64,000 nucleotides of DNA from Anaerolineae bacterium (GTDB lineage: Bacteria > Chloroflexota > Anaerolineae > Aggregatilineales > J027), in contig JAIOHL010000117.1 of the NCBI GenBank assembly GCA_019913005.1, forward strand, positions 1 through 64,000. Direction: 5' to 3'. Position 1 is the first letter of the stretch. The number at the start of each line of letters is the position of its first letter. Of this stretch, positions 8,639 through 17,110 are shown piece after piece. The position numbers were made by a program, and so were the translations under genes. The notes beneath the pieces are model-generated. The model saw only the letters and a list, made by a program, of their open reading frames with translations, was not told the DNA's origin and did not search any database.

Positions 8639-9238
8639 ATGACGGATCAATATCAAGGGTATACACCACCACCCGGTCAACAGTATCCGCAGCAGCAGTA
8701 TCCACAACAACCCGAATACCAACAGCAGCAGCCCCAGTATTATCAACAACCTGCTGCCCAACATCAGCCTGCCCCACAAACCGAGTTCTATCAGCAGCAA
8801 GCGGTTGGTAGCACGGCGGGTATTTCCAGCGTAGACAGTCTGTCCTCCAATGAATTTGTGGTCGAGATTGATGGTGAACGTGCCAGTGGCATTTTTGCGG
8901 TCGCAGGCCTCAGTTCATATAGCTTGAAAATGGAAGAGGGTAAACCCGTCGGCATGGATTTCCCAGCCATTGTTGTCACCAAGATGGTACAGCAAGATTC
9001 CAATTTGGCGTTTAATCGCTGGACACGCGAAACGGTTGCGGCACGCGGAACACGGCTACCTACCCGCACGGTAGCGATTATTGCGATGGATGAGGGCGTC
9101 GAGACCCGCCGCTGGATTTATCACAAGGCATGGATTAGCAATATCCGCTTCTCCGATTTTGATACCGCGCTGGATTTTCTGATCGAAGAGAAAATCACCA
9201 TTCAGCACGGCGGGGTCGAGGAAGTCTGGACGCGCTAA
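8639..9238 (+). CDS. Phage tail-tube-like (T4 gp19 family) protein with Pro/Gln-rich N-terminus
   Basis: A 199-aa protein in two parts. Residues 1-60 are low complexity, almost all Gln, Pro and Tyr (YPQQQYPQQ-type repeats), and must be disordered. Residues 70-199 resemble the T4 gp19-like tail tube fold: FVVEIDGERASGIFAVAGLSS, then SLKMEEGK, a strand pair ending near NLAFNRWTRETV, RTVAIIAMDEG, RRWIYHKAWISNIRFSDFD, and a last EKITIQHGGVEEVW. In that family these strands form the hexameric inner tube of tails and contractile injection machines. No sheath, baseplate, spike or other tail gene lies nearby, so it is an orphan and a different role is likely. The start has AGGAG 7 bases upstream. The family call rests on pattern resemblance only. 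Confidence 0.6.
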   Translation: MTDQYQGYTPPPGQQYPQQQYPQQPEYQQQQPQYYQQPAAQHQPAPQTEFYQQQAVGSTAGISSVDSLSSNEFVVEIDGERASGIFAVAGLSSYSLKMEEGKPVGMDFPAIVVTKMVQQDSNLAFNRWTRETVAARGTRLPTRTVAIIAMDEGVETRRWIYHKAWISNIRFSDFDTALDFLIEEKITIQHGGVEEVWTR

Positions 9239-9333
9239 ATTTCTGAACGCCGCGACCAATCACTATATGAACGGGGGCAGGGTGTCAACCACACACTCAA
9301 GCCCCGTTTTGCTTTAATTATGAGGATGTACTG

Positions 9334-10224
9334 ATGCCTGCAAAACGATCTATCTATCATCTATCGGCAATAGGTGTAATGCTGCTAGGAGTAGCCTTAA
9401 GTGCCTGCGAAGCCCCGGCCACGCCGACCCCTACCGAACCCATTATGCAGCCGAGCAAAACCATTGACCCAATTTTGCCTACCGAGCGCCAAGATGTCTC
9501 GGTAGGTCGCAGCGACCCAACGAGCGCAGCACTAGCAGGTGAAGGTGAACCTAGCCAGCCAGCCCAAACCCCAACTCCTCTGCCTACCCTAGATGTATTG
9601 CCGCTCCAAGCCGTTGCCGAGGATGGCACGGTGCTGCAATTTGTATTTTATGCCGGACGGTCACCGCAAGCCCCGATTATCCTGTTGCTGCACGATGATG
9701 AAAAAGATGGTGAGGAGTGGGCGAAGTTTGCCATCCTCCTCCAAGCATTGGGCTATAACGTGTTTATCCCAGATCAGCGCGGCTTTGGGAACAGTGGCGG
9801 TTCAGTAGATTGGACATTGGCCGTCAGCGATGTGCAGGCCATTATTAGTTCCGGTGTACGCTTGGGGCTGGTCTCCCCCAATCCCGTCGCACTAATGGGC
9901 GCAGGGACGGGTGCCAATTTAGCCGTAAGTGCTTGTACAGAAATTACCGCATGTGTCACGGTGATTGCCTTAAGCCCTCAACCCAGTGCAACCAGTCTGG
10001 CAATGAATACCTCGGCGTTGGGTAATCGTAGCCTGCTTATCATCAGCGCCGATGATGATGAAATTGGCACAGCGGTGGCAGAGCAATTAAATACTAGTTT
10101 TGGAGGAGATCATTTTTGGCAGCGCTATAGCGGCGGTGGACGGGGAAACGATTTGTTAATCAATCAACCGGAACTGCCACAGCGCATGGCTGAATGGATA
10201 CAAGCCCGCCTCGCACTTCCGTAG
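9334..10224 (+). CDS. Alpha/beta hydrolase-fold lipoprotein lacking the nucleophile serine
   Basis: A 296-aa lipoprotein: the signal peptide ends in the lipobox LSAC (Cys25) and is followed by a Thr/Pro-rich linker to about residue 85. The rest is an alpha/beta hydrolase fold, with an oxyanion strand PIILLLHDDEKDGEEW, the FIPDQRGFGNSGG segment typical of the fold, and the nucleophile elbow region. At the elbow the sequence is MGAGTGANLA (residues 188-197), where related proteins have G-x-S-x-G; Gly191 stands where the catalytic serine should be. Acidic residues in ISADDDE and a late GGDHFW histidine remain. It may be a binding protein rather than an enzyme. It is followed by a terminator. Confidence 0.75.
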   Translation: MPAKRSIYHLSAIGVMLLGVALSACEAPATPTPTEPIMQPSKTIDPILPTERQDVSVGRSDPTSAALAGEGEPSQPAQTPTPLPTLDVLPLQAVAEDGTVLQFVFYAGRSPQAPIILLLHDDEKDGEEWAKFAILLQALGYNVFIPDQRGFGNSGGSVDWTLAVSDVQAIISSGVRLGLVSPNPVALMGAGTGANLAVSACTEITACVTVIALSPQPSATSLAMNTSALGNRSLLIISADDDEIGTAVAEQLNTSFGGDHFWQRYSGGGRGNDLLINQPELPQRMAEWIQARLALP

Positions 10225-10231
10225 AAAACAG

Positions 10232-10267
10232 AAAACCCCGGTGTGTTTAAGTATAACCGGGGTTTCT
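10232..10267. terminator. Bidirectional intrinsic terminator
   Basis: AAACCCCGGT pairs with ACCGGGGTTT across a loop of about 13 bases, right after the lipoprotein gene stop. The flanking A and T runs allow it to end transcription from both sides, including the minus-strand tRNA-Asn. Confidence 0.85.
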
Positions 10268-10304
10268 GCTAGAATTTTTTAAGAAAATCTAATTTTAAAA
10301 CAAG

Positions 10305-10376
10305 CTCCTGAGGAGGGACTCGAACCTTCAACCCATCGGTTAACAGCCGATTGCTCTGCCATTGAGCTACTCAGGA
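10305..10376 (-). tRNA. tRNA-Asn (anticodon GTT)
   Basis: A 72-nt cloverleaf is complete on the minus strand. The acceptor stem pairs TCCTGAG (5' end at 10376) with CTCAGGA, with discriminator G at 10305. The D arm is AGCTCAATGGCAGAGC, the anticodon stem is ATCGG/CCGAT around the loop CTGTTAA, giving anticodon GTT, and the T arm holds GGTTCGAGTCC. CCA is not encoded. With the probably non-discriminating AspRS 3 kb away, this tRNA would first be charged with Asp and then amidated. Confidence 0.95.
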
Positions 10377-10452
10377 ATATCAAACTATGCTATGGGAAAA
10401 GATACCAGAACGAATTAGGGCTGTCAAGAGTATCTTAGGGGTTCAATCAATT

Positions 10453-10482
10453 AAAAAGAGCCGCGATAAGCTCGGCCCTTTT
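10453..10482 (-). terminator. Terminator after DUF2917-like gene
   Basis: On the minus strand AAAGGGCCG pairs with CGGCTCTTT (one mismatch) and is followed by a T run, 34 bases past the stop of the minus-strand gene. Confidence 0.6.
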
Positions 10483-10515
10483 CGGATAATTGCAGGTAAG
10501 TTGGAAGACGGTCAT

Positions 10516-10803
10516 TTATTTCAGCGCATAGGTTACAGGTTTGCCACCCAATGGCGACACACAAACCGGAAAACGATCTTTGCCGGGGGTGAGCAAGCAG
10601 TAATCACCCGCTTTGACCACGTAATCTTCGCCATTCATCGTTACCCATGCCACCCCATCAACGACAACCAACTGCTGTGAATTGGCCTCAATGAAGGCAT
10701 TTCGATGGGGTTTCAGTTCAACCAATTCAACTGCCGATTCCATCTTGACCGACGTTAGGTTGAAAGGCACAGAATGGAAATGGCTGCGATTTTGAAGTGT
10801 CAT
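10516..10803 (-). CDS. Small DUF2917-like conserved protein
   Basis: A 95-aa cytoplasmic protein without membrane segments. The C-terminal half (VVVDGVAWVTMNGEDYVVKAGDYCLLTPG...) resembles the short all-beta DUF2917 proteins, in which an 'xWVT..G...D..L..G' pattern recurs; the fold is cupin-like and the function unknown. The frame continues 54 codons upstream, but the ATG at 10803 has AAAGGA 9 bases before it and the upstream part does not look like protein, so I start here. It stands alone between the tRNA and the solute-binding protein gene. Confidence 0.65.
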   Translation of the reverse strand: MTLQNRSHFHSVPFNLTSVKMESAVELVELKPHRNAFIEANSQQLVVVDGVAWVTMNGEDYVVKAGDYCLLTPGKDRFPVCVSPLGGKPVTYALK

Positions 10804-11000
10804 GATCTTGGATCCTTTACCCATCTCATTTGGCGTATATTCTTTGTGTCGGGGATAGGAAGTGAAAAAATCTCTTGTCAGCCCTATCCCCCTAAATACT
10901 GGGAGCTTTATTGAGCAAGGCGACCCTTTATCAGAAAAGACCACAGCATATCCATGCTGAACCATATATAATTAGGGCCGATTCAAGGAGTTTATAAGGC

Positions 11001-12287
11001 ATGGGCAAAAAACGCTTTCCCCTTATCCTATTGGTCTTTTTTCTTCTGATCGGGACAATGCCGAGCTACGGGCAGGGCAGTCGTGTCCGGTTTGTTTCTA
11101 CCCAATTTAATACGGCTGAAGAAGGTGTTAAATTCCGCGAAATCTTGTCGGGTTATGGCGATGTCGAGTTCATTGGTCAGGAAGAAATTCCCTTATTGAA
11201 TATGATGGACGCCGAAGCCGCGATAGGTGAAGGCACGATTGATGTGGTGGGGGCACTGCATGGCACATTCCCCACCCTCGCTGAAAATGGGTACCTGACC
11301 AACCTCAGCGGTCTACTGCGTGAGATTGATACCGAAAACGATGTCATTGACGATTTTGAAGAATTTGGGCAGTTGGGCACGGCGAATAATCAATACTATA
11401 TTCCTTGGATGCTGGCGACCTTTCTGATGGCGGCCAATGTCAAAGCACTGCCCTATCTGCCAGAGGGAGCAGACATCAACGCCCTGACATGGGAGCAATT
11501 GGCGGAATGGGGACAAAATATCTATGCCGCAACAGGCGAGGCCAAAATTGGCTTCCCGGTAGATGGCTTGATGCACCGTTTTGTTCAGGGGTATTTATAT
11601 CCTTCTTTTACGGGCGGCATGGTTACAGGTTTTCGTAGTCCCGAAGCTGTCAGCATGTTTGAATTTGTGCGCGACGATCTTTGGCCCTATGTAGACCCAG
11701 ATTCGCTCACCTATAGCTTTATGCACGAACCGCTGCTTTCGGGTGATGTATGGATTGCGTTTGACCATGTGGCGCGGTTGGTGGATGCGTTTCAGCAGCG
11801 GCCCGACGAATTTGTGGCCTTTCCAGCACCAGCCGGGCCAGCCGGACGGGCTTATATGGGGATCATTGTGGGTCTGGCAATTCCCCAAAATGCGCCTAAT
11901 CCAGATGGGGCGGAAGATTTAATTCGCTATTTGCTGTCCCCAGAAGTACAGGGGCAAATATTAACGGAATTAGGCTTTTTCCCGGTCATCAATAACCTCA
12001 ATTTCACCAGTCTGCCCGAAGGGATTGTTAAAGAAGCCACTGCGGTCAGCATCATGAGCAGCGCTCCTGATACGATTGCAGGATTATCACCAGTCGGCTT
12101 GGGAGATCGGGCCAATGATGTCAATCAAATCTATCGCGACACTTTCTTACGAATTGTCCTCGATAGTGAGGATATTCAGACGGTTCTCACGGAAGGGGCT
12201 GCTGAATTACAGGCTATCTTAAATGAAACAGGCGCTCCCTGTTGGTTGCCCGATCCATCCAGCTTTGGGGCATGTCAGATTGAATAA
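11001..12287 (+). CDS. Extracellular solute-binding protein, family 1 (sugar-type ABC importer)
   Basis: A 428-aa periplasmic-type binding protein. The signal peptide (MGKKRFPLILLVFFLLIGTMPSYGQ) has a signal peptidase I-like end and no lipobox cysteine. The body follows the family 1 plan: RVRFVSTQFNTAEEGVKFREIL, a hinge region VVGALHGTFPTLAENGYLTNLSGLL, YYIPWMLATFLMAANVKAL, then the C-terminal GIIVGLAIPQNAPNPDGAEDLIRYLLSPEVQGQI typical of sugar binders. Such proteins pass ligand to two permeases and an ATPase; none is adjacent, so the transporter is elsewhere or the gene is a stand-alone receptor. A TATAAT at 10967-10972 may be its -10 element. It lies 21 bases before the beta-CASP gene and may share a transcript. 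Confidence 0.85.
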   Translation: MGKKRFPLILLVFFLLIGTMPSYGQGSRVRFVSTQFNTAEEGVKFREILSGYGDVEFIGQEEIPLLNMMDAEAAIGEGTIDVVGALHGTFPTLAENGYLTNLSGLLREIDTENDVIDDFEEFGQLGTANNQYYIPWMLATFLMAANVKALPYLPEGADINALTWEQLAEWGQNIYAATGEAKIGFPVDGLMHRFVQGYLYPSFTGGMVTGFRSPEAVSMFEFVRDDLWPYVDPDSLTYSFMHEPLLSGDVWIAFDHVARLVDAFQQRPDEFVAFPAPAGPAGRAYMGIIVGLAIPQNAPNPDGAEDLIRYLLSPEVQGQILTELGFFPVINNLNFTSLPEGIVKEATAVSIMSSAPDTIAGLSPVGLGDRANDVNQIYRDTFLRIVLDSEDIQTVLTEGAAELQAILNETGAPCWLPDPSSFGACQIE

Positions 12288-12308
12288 CAACGGAAAGAAT
12301 CATAGACG

Positions 12309-15248
12309 ATGAAGTTAACCTTTTTGGGCGGCGCGGATGAAGTCGGTGCCAGCAGTACCTTAATCGAAATCTCTGGCAAGCGTTTATTGGTAGATGCCGG
12401 GATTCGAATTTCCAGTAGGTCAACACGCGGTATTGAAAGCGATCAATTACCGGATTTACGCCAAGTCAGTGAGGCAGGCGGACCAGATTATCTGCTCGTC
12501 ACCCATGCCCACACCGACCACACGGGCGCACTGCCCCTGATTTTGGAACAGTATCCGCATGTGCCCGTCATCGCTACAGCCCCGACCCTCGCATTGGTGC
12601 GGGTGCTGCAAGCCGACGCGCAAATGATTATGAAAAATCGGCACGAGGAAGAAGGCGAACTGCCCCTATTTGACGAAATCGCCGTGCAGCGCCTATTGGA
12701 TGCCTTTCAACTGGTCGAATTTCGCCAGCCCGTGCGTTTGGGCGATGGTCTGCAAGTGACCTACCATCCGGCGGGACATATCCTCGGCGCGGCGACATTG
12801 GTGATCGAGAGCGATGAAGGCATCCTCACCATGTCCGGCGACCTTTCGATGACTCCCCAACGGGCAGTTGTCAAAGCCAATCTGCCACGTGTCAAAAGCG
12901 ATTTTCTGGTGTTGGAAAGCACCTACGGTGGCAAACTTCATGCCAATCGTGCGACAGAAGAAAAACGCCTGATTGAAACCCTCAAGGGCGTGGTTGAGCG
13001 CGGTGGCAAGGCGATCATCCCGGCGTTTGCGTTGGGTCGTGCCCAAGAAGTGCTGCAAATCTTGTTGAACTTTCGGGATGAAATTGACGCCCCCGTGTGG
13101 GCCGATGGCATGGTGCGTTCGGTCTGCCGCAGTTATAACCAATTCCGCGATCTGCTGCCGGAAAAAACCGTTAAATTGGCGGGTGAGGAAGACTTATTTT
13201 TCCGCAAAAACGTCAAAGCCGTGCAAAGCCCCGTCCAACGTGAAGAAATCGCCCGTTCAGAGGGGCCTGCGATTATCGTGGCAAGCAGTGGGATGCTCAC
13301 GGGCGGGCCATCGGCGGCATTTGTGCGCTGGCTGGCGGATGATGAACGCAACGCCATTTTCCTGACCGGGTATCAAGATGAAGAAGCACCGGGGCGCTTT
13401 GTGCAGCGTATGGTGAAAGAACGCCAAGAGGGGCAGGAGGTCACGCTGCGAATTGATGACGCTTCGGTATCACTGCGTTGTGAAATTGGCACCTACTCGC
13501 TGTCGGCCCATGCCGATGACGCCGAATTGTTGAGTATTGCTGATTCACTAGGGGCGGAACACATCGCATTGGTACACGGCGACCCCGGCGCACGCAGCAC
13601 CCTCGCGGCCCATTTGCGCGAACGGGGGAAACATGTCCACATGCCTGTTTCGGGTCGCAGCATCGAGATGAAATTTGCGGCCCGCCCTTGGGCATTGGGG
13701 GCACTAAAAAAAGGCGGAGAAGCCCGTCCACTTGACCCCGCCCGGTTATGGGAATCACTCAAAGAATCGGCGGGAAGTTATTTTAGTTCGCGGGAACTCG
13801 CCATCGCATGGTGGGGGGATGAAAATCGCGCCAGTGAAGCCAATGCCATCTTGGAAACCGATGGGGTCTATTTTGCGGCGGATTGGCGGCGCACCCATAC
13901 CTATAAAGTCCGAAGTGAGGAGCAGGTCAAACGCACCCAGCGTCAGCGTGCGATTATGGCAGCCTATCCCGACATTGTGGGCAAAATTGTGGTTCTGCGT
14001 GATGTCAATGGCAAACCGCGTTTGGGCATTGTGGAAGAAGCGGCGATTGAATCTTTTAAGGCGACGGCCCTCAAAGCCAAAGGTCGCAATTACCCCGGTG
14101 ACGCCCTGTTGTGGGTGATCGGCAAAATGGACGACGCACCCAAGATGGAAGGCAAGGGGCGGATTGCGACGCTGAATGTCATGCTGCAACAAGCCGAGGC
14201 TATCCGAGATAAGCTACTCCCCTTTGACAAACGCCAAACGCTCGTGCGGGCTGCCCAGCCAATTGACCCGACGACGCTTGTGCCCTCCAACTTACCAGAG
14301 GATGTCCACCCCATGACGGCGTTACTTGCTGTGGTGCTGTCACTGGCGAAAGATGGGGCGAATAACGTCGAAGGCAAGCTACTGCCCTTGCAAGCGCAGG
14401 CCGAAGAACCGATGGAAATGAACATCGCCCGCAAGACTGCCGTTGCCGCATTTCCACCGGAGGCCCGTCTGCGAAAAGCAGGAATGGACACCCTACGCAA
14501 GCAGTTGACGCTCTATTTCGATTTCCCCAATCGCGCCACTGAACTCTACAATGAACAGGTCGAGATGCTGGCGGAGTTGACGAAATGGGAGGTGGTTGTT
14601 TCGCCCGATGTCAACCAACAGGCATTAGGTGCGGCCCTGATAGAACTGCTGCCCCTCGGCACACAGATTGTCAAAGGGCCATCGTTTTTTATTGACAAGG
14701 GTGAGGTCGGCGCGGAAATCAGTGGATTAAGCGACCCGGCGGCCTTGATACAAACCTACGAAAATCTGACGGGGTTCCGCTTGCTGCTGAATGCCAAAGG
14801 GGATAACAATGCCCCATCCGCAACCGTTGGCACAAGCAAGTCACCCGCCAGCAATACTCAAATGGAAATCAACGCGGCGTATAAGGTACTTAAAGAGGCC
14901 CTTGAACCCTACGGCCTCTATAAAACCAGCCTCAAACAGGGGACGATTGTGTTATCGTTCATTTCGCCCCAAGTCGGCAGTCGCCATCTGGACACGATTC
15001 AACAGTTAGCCGAGCAGACGGGTTACGAATTGACGATTCATCCTCACCCCAACCAAAATGCCATTTTGCAGGTCGCCCAACAATTGGTGCGTCAGGCGAA
15101 TTTGCCAGTCCGCAAAGGGCCAAGCATCCATGTAGATCGTGGTGAGGTGGCCTTCGCGGTGGCGGGTGAACCGGACGAACAAGATGTGGCCCAAATCCAA
15201 CAGGTTTTTGAAGAAATGACAGGGTATAAGTTGGTGATTACTGTATAG
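12309..15248 (+). CDS. Beta-CASP metallo-beta-lactamase RNase-like protein with C-terminal tandem domains
   Basis: A 979-aa protein, about twice the length of ordinary beta-CASP nucleases. Residues 1-460 are the metallo-beta-lactamase/beta-CASP unit of CPSF73-type RNA nucleases: HAHTDH (H66, H68, D70, H71), PAGHILGAA, SGDLS, ESTYGG, ASSGMLTGGP and YSLSAHADD followed by VHGDPGA. All metal ligands are present, so it should be an active RNase. Residues 480-680 form an unrecognised region. Residues 715-830 and 865-979 are two copies of one alpha/beta domain (see the finding). It is a cytoplasmic protein and is followed after 11 bases by a hydrolase gene with AGGAGAGG as ribosome site. Confidence 0.88.
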   Translation: MKLTFLGGADEVGASSTLIEISGKRLLVDAGIRISSRSTRGIESDQLPDLRQVSEAGGPDYLLVTHAHTDHTGALPLILEQYPHVPVIATAPTLALVRVLQADAQMIMKNRHEEEGELPLFDEIAVQRLLDAFQLVEFRQPVRLGDGLQVTYHPAGHILGAATLVIESDEGILTMSGDLSMTPQRAVVKANLPRVKSDFLVLESTYGGKLHANRATEEKRLIETLKGVVERGGKAIIPAFALGRAQEVLQILLNFRDEIDAPVWADGMVRSVCRSYNQFRDLLPEKTVKLAGEEDLFFRKNVKAVQSPVQREEIARSEGPAIIVASSGMLTGGPSAAFVRWLADDERNAIFLTGYQDEEAPGRFVQRMVKERQEGQEVTLRIDDASVSLRCEIGTYSLSAHADDAELLSIADSLGAEHIALVHGDPGARSTLAAHLRERGKHVHMPVSGRSIEMKFAARPWALGALKKGGEARPLDPARLWESLKESAGSYFSSRELAIAWWGDENRASEANAILETDGVYFAADWRRTHTYKVRSEEQVKRTQRQRAIMAAYPDIVGKIVVLRDVNGKPRLGIVEEAAIESFKATALKAKGRNYPGDALLWVIGKMDDAPKMEGKGRIATLNVMLQQAEAIRDKLLPFDKRQTLVRAAQPIDPTTLVPSNLPEDVHPMTALLAVVLSLAKDGANNVEGKLLPLQAQAEEPMEMNIARKTAVAAFPPEARLRKAGMDTLRKQLTLYFDFPNRATELYNEQVEMLAELTKWEVVVSPDVNQQALGAALIELLPLGTQIVKGPSFFIDKGEVGAEISGLSDPAALIQTYENLTGFRLLLNAKGDNNAPSATVGTSKSPASNTQMEINAAYKVLKEALEPYGLYKTSLKQGTIVLSFISPQVGSRHLDTIQQLAEQTGYELTIHPHPNQNAILQVAQQLVRQANLPVRKGPSIHVDRGEVAFAVAGEPDEQDVAQIQQVFEEMTGYKLVITV

Positions 15249-15259
15249 GAGAGGGCAAA

Positions 15260-16036
15260 ATGCCTTTTGTATCCACTCCCAATGGCAAGCTGTTTTATGC
15301 CGAAAAAGATGAACCCCTCTCGCCCTATCCGCCGCTGATTTTGGTGCATGGGGCGGGGGTTGACCACAGCGGTTGGTCAGCCGAAATTCGCCGCCTACCT
15401 GATATGCGTGTCTTGGCGGTGGATTTGCCGGGGCATGGTCAATCGGAAGGGGCGGGCTATCAAAGTGTCGTCGCCTATGCCGAAAGCATCAAAGCCTTGA
15501 TGGATGCGCTCAAAATCGAAAAAGCCATCATCGCAGGACATAGCATGGGGGGTGCGATTGCCCAGACAATGGCGGTTTCCATGCCCGCACGGGTGGCGGG
15601 TATCGTCTTGGTCGGCACGGGGGCAAAACTGGGTGTCAATCCATCCCTACTCGAGACCATCAAAAATGACTACCCTGCCGCTGTCGAATTAATTACCAAA
15701 TGGGAATGGGCCAAAGAAACAGGGGAAGACCTGCGCCGCATGGGTCGGAAACAACTGCTTGCTACCCCGTCCGCCATCACCTATGGCGATCTTGTAGCCT
15801 GCAACCTTTATGATTTGTCAGATGTCGTCGCCAAAATCAAAGCGCCCACCCTGATTATCGGTGGTGGGGCAGACAAAATGACGCCCTTTGCATTGAGTGA
15901 AGGCTTGGTGGCCCATATCCCTAACAGCACGCTAGTCAAGATCGAAGGGGCAGGCCACAAAATGCCGATGGAGCGTCCACAGGAAGTAGCACAAGCCATC
16001 CTTCGCTGGATAGAATCACCTACGACAAAATGGTAA
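15260..16036 (+). CDS. Alpha/beta hydrolase
   Basis: A 258-aa cytoplasmic hydrolase of the esterase/haloperoxidase type. The oxyanion region is LILVHGAGVDHSGW, the strand after it VLAVDLPGHGQSEG, the nucleophile elbow GHSMGG, and the C-terminal part gives an Asp in IIGGGADKMTP and the catalytic His in EGAGHKMPMERPQEV, so the triad is complete. Substrate is unknown. It begins 11 bases after the beta-CASP gene and the next gene starts 16 bases later, so it sits in a short operon. Confidence 0.88.
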   Translation: MPFVSTPNGKLFYAEKDEPLSPYPPLILVHGAGVDHSGWSAEIRRLPDMRVLAVDLPGHGQSEGAGYQSVVAYAESIKALMDALKIEKAIIAGHSMGGAIAQTMAVSMPARVAGIVLVGTGAKLGVNPSLLETIKNDYPAAVELITKWEWAKETGEDLRRMGRKQLLATPSAITYGDLVACNLYDLSDVVAKIKAPTLIIGGGADKMTPFALSEGLVAHIPNSTLVKIEGAGHKMPMERPQEVAQAILRWIESPTTKW

Positions 16037-16052
16037 AAGGATACTTTGCCGC

Positions 16053-16532
16053 ATGAATCATCTCATCCCCACTACCTCACCAGCCACCGAACCGAAAATC
16101 AAGCTCCGCCCCCGTACTATGCTGCGTGTTTTTCCGGTTAGGCCACCCGTCACCGTGTTTGTACGCGCCAGCCAATGCCAAGTGACCGTGCATTACCATG
16201 ATCTTGACCATGTTGAACTACACGCCAGTCTATATGCCGGATTCGGAATGCGGTTAGTCGTGGAACAAGACGAAGCGGGGGTCTATGTGGTGGCGCGGCG
16301 GCGGCGCTTATTGGGATTGCTATCACGCTGCGAATTTACCATCACCGTGCCGACTTACTGCCATCTGGCGTTTAATCTGACCCCCGGTACAGTACGCTTG
16401 CAAGATTTGAATGGCCCTCTGGAAATTCCACCGCTGTCACCTCAAACCATCCCACCACCACTGGTCACAATTCCACCAACCAAATCACTGCCCAAACAGC
16501 GATGGGATCAATTAGAAGGTGGTCGCTCATAG
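16053..16532 (+). CDS. Conserved hypothetical beta-rich protein
   Basis: I do not recognise this 159-aa protein. It has no signal peptide or membrane segment. The central part alternates short strands (VTVFVRASQCQVTVHYHD, VYVVARRRRLLGLLSRCEFTITVP), a pattern seen in DUF4097-like adhesin repeats, and the ends are Pro-rich (PPLSPQTIPPPLVTIPP). It follows the alpha/beta hydrolase by 16 bases and precedes the roadblock gene, which has its own promoter. Confidence 0.6.
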   Translation: MNHLIPTTSPATEPKIKLRPRTMLRVFPVRPPVTVFVRASQCQVTVHYHDLDHVELHASLYAGFGMRLVVEQDEAGVYVVARRRRLLGLLSRCEFTITVPTYCHLAFNLTPGTVRLQDLNGPLEIPPLSPQTIPPPLVTIPPTKSLPKQRWDQLEGGRS

Positions 16533-16577
16533 TCTCCCGGTGAAGAGTGTAAAAATCCGGTAAAAAAGTCCTGTTGC

Positions 16578-16607
16578 TTGAAAGCCAATTTAGACATACG
16601 CTATACT
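16578..16607 (+). promoter_or_regulatory. Sigma-70-type promoter for roadblock gene
   Basis: TTGAAA (16578-16583) and TATACT (16602-16607) are 18 bases apart. A start of transcription near 16614 falls after a possible TTG start at 16613, which supports translation from the ATG at 16682. Confidence 0.5.
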
Positions 16608-16681
16608 GAATATTGTTTGTGGCCTCCAATGCAAATTCATTTGCCACATCCCTATTTCTAGCCAACTGTGAGGTTTCTTCC

Positions 16682-17104
16682 ATGACGGCCAATACACAGG
16701 AATACCGCAGCGAAAGCCTTGAAAAAACACTGCGTAAGCTCCATCTGGCGGTGTCGGGTGTTAAAGCGTCGGTCATCGTGAATTTTGACGGTCTGCTCGT
16801 TTCGGCTTTTCCCGCTTTCGACGACGAAAATTATGAGGAGCATCCTACCAGCAGTCCCCAAGTCGCGGCGATGTCGGCAACCCTTGTCGGTTTGGCTCAA
16901 CGCACCCTACGTCGCTTGGCACAGGGCGAACTGGAACGCTTGATGATGTTCGCCGAGGCAGGCGTCATGATTGTGTATCCGGCAGGTGAGGCGATGTTGG
17001 CCGTCTTGGTAGACAAAGAAACCAAACCGGGAATGCTGCTCTATGCTGCGTCAAGGGCCTGCGATGAAATTAAGGAAATTCTTGGGTTTGCCGACAAAAA
17101 ATAG
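16682..17104 (+). CDS. Roadblock/LC7 domain protein
   Basis: A 140-aa single-domain roadblock/LC7 protein. The fold is seen in LEKTLRKLHLAVSGVKASVIVNFDGLLVSAFP (helix, then the first strand pair), the middle helix VAAMSATLVGLAQRTLRRLAQGELERLMM, and the last strands GVMIVYPAGEAMLAVLVDKETKPGMLLYAASRACDEI. In bacteria such proteins, including MglB, act as regulators or scaffolds for small GTPases; no MglA-type GTPase lies next to it. I start at ATG 16682 because the likely transcription start lies just upstream. Confidence 0.85.
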   Translation: MTANTQEYRSESLEKTLRKLHLAVSGVKASVIVNFDGLLVSAFPAFDDENYEEHPTSSPQVAAMSATLVGLAQRTLRRLAQGELERLMMFAEAGVMIVYPAGEAMLAVLVDKETKPGMLLYAASRACDEIKEILGFADKK

Positions 17105-17110
17105 GCTATC

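Noticed and set aside
8650..8810. CAG/CAA-rich microsatellite
   Set aside because: The repeat is the coding sequence of the Gln/Pro-rich arm and has mixed codons, as expected of protein-level selection.
8639..9238. Prophage or contractile injection system
   Set aside because: No other structural phage or injection gene is found; a single tube-like protein does not make a system.
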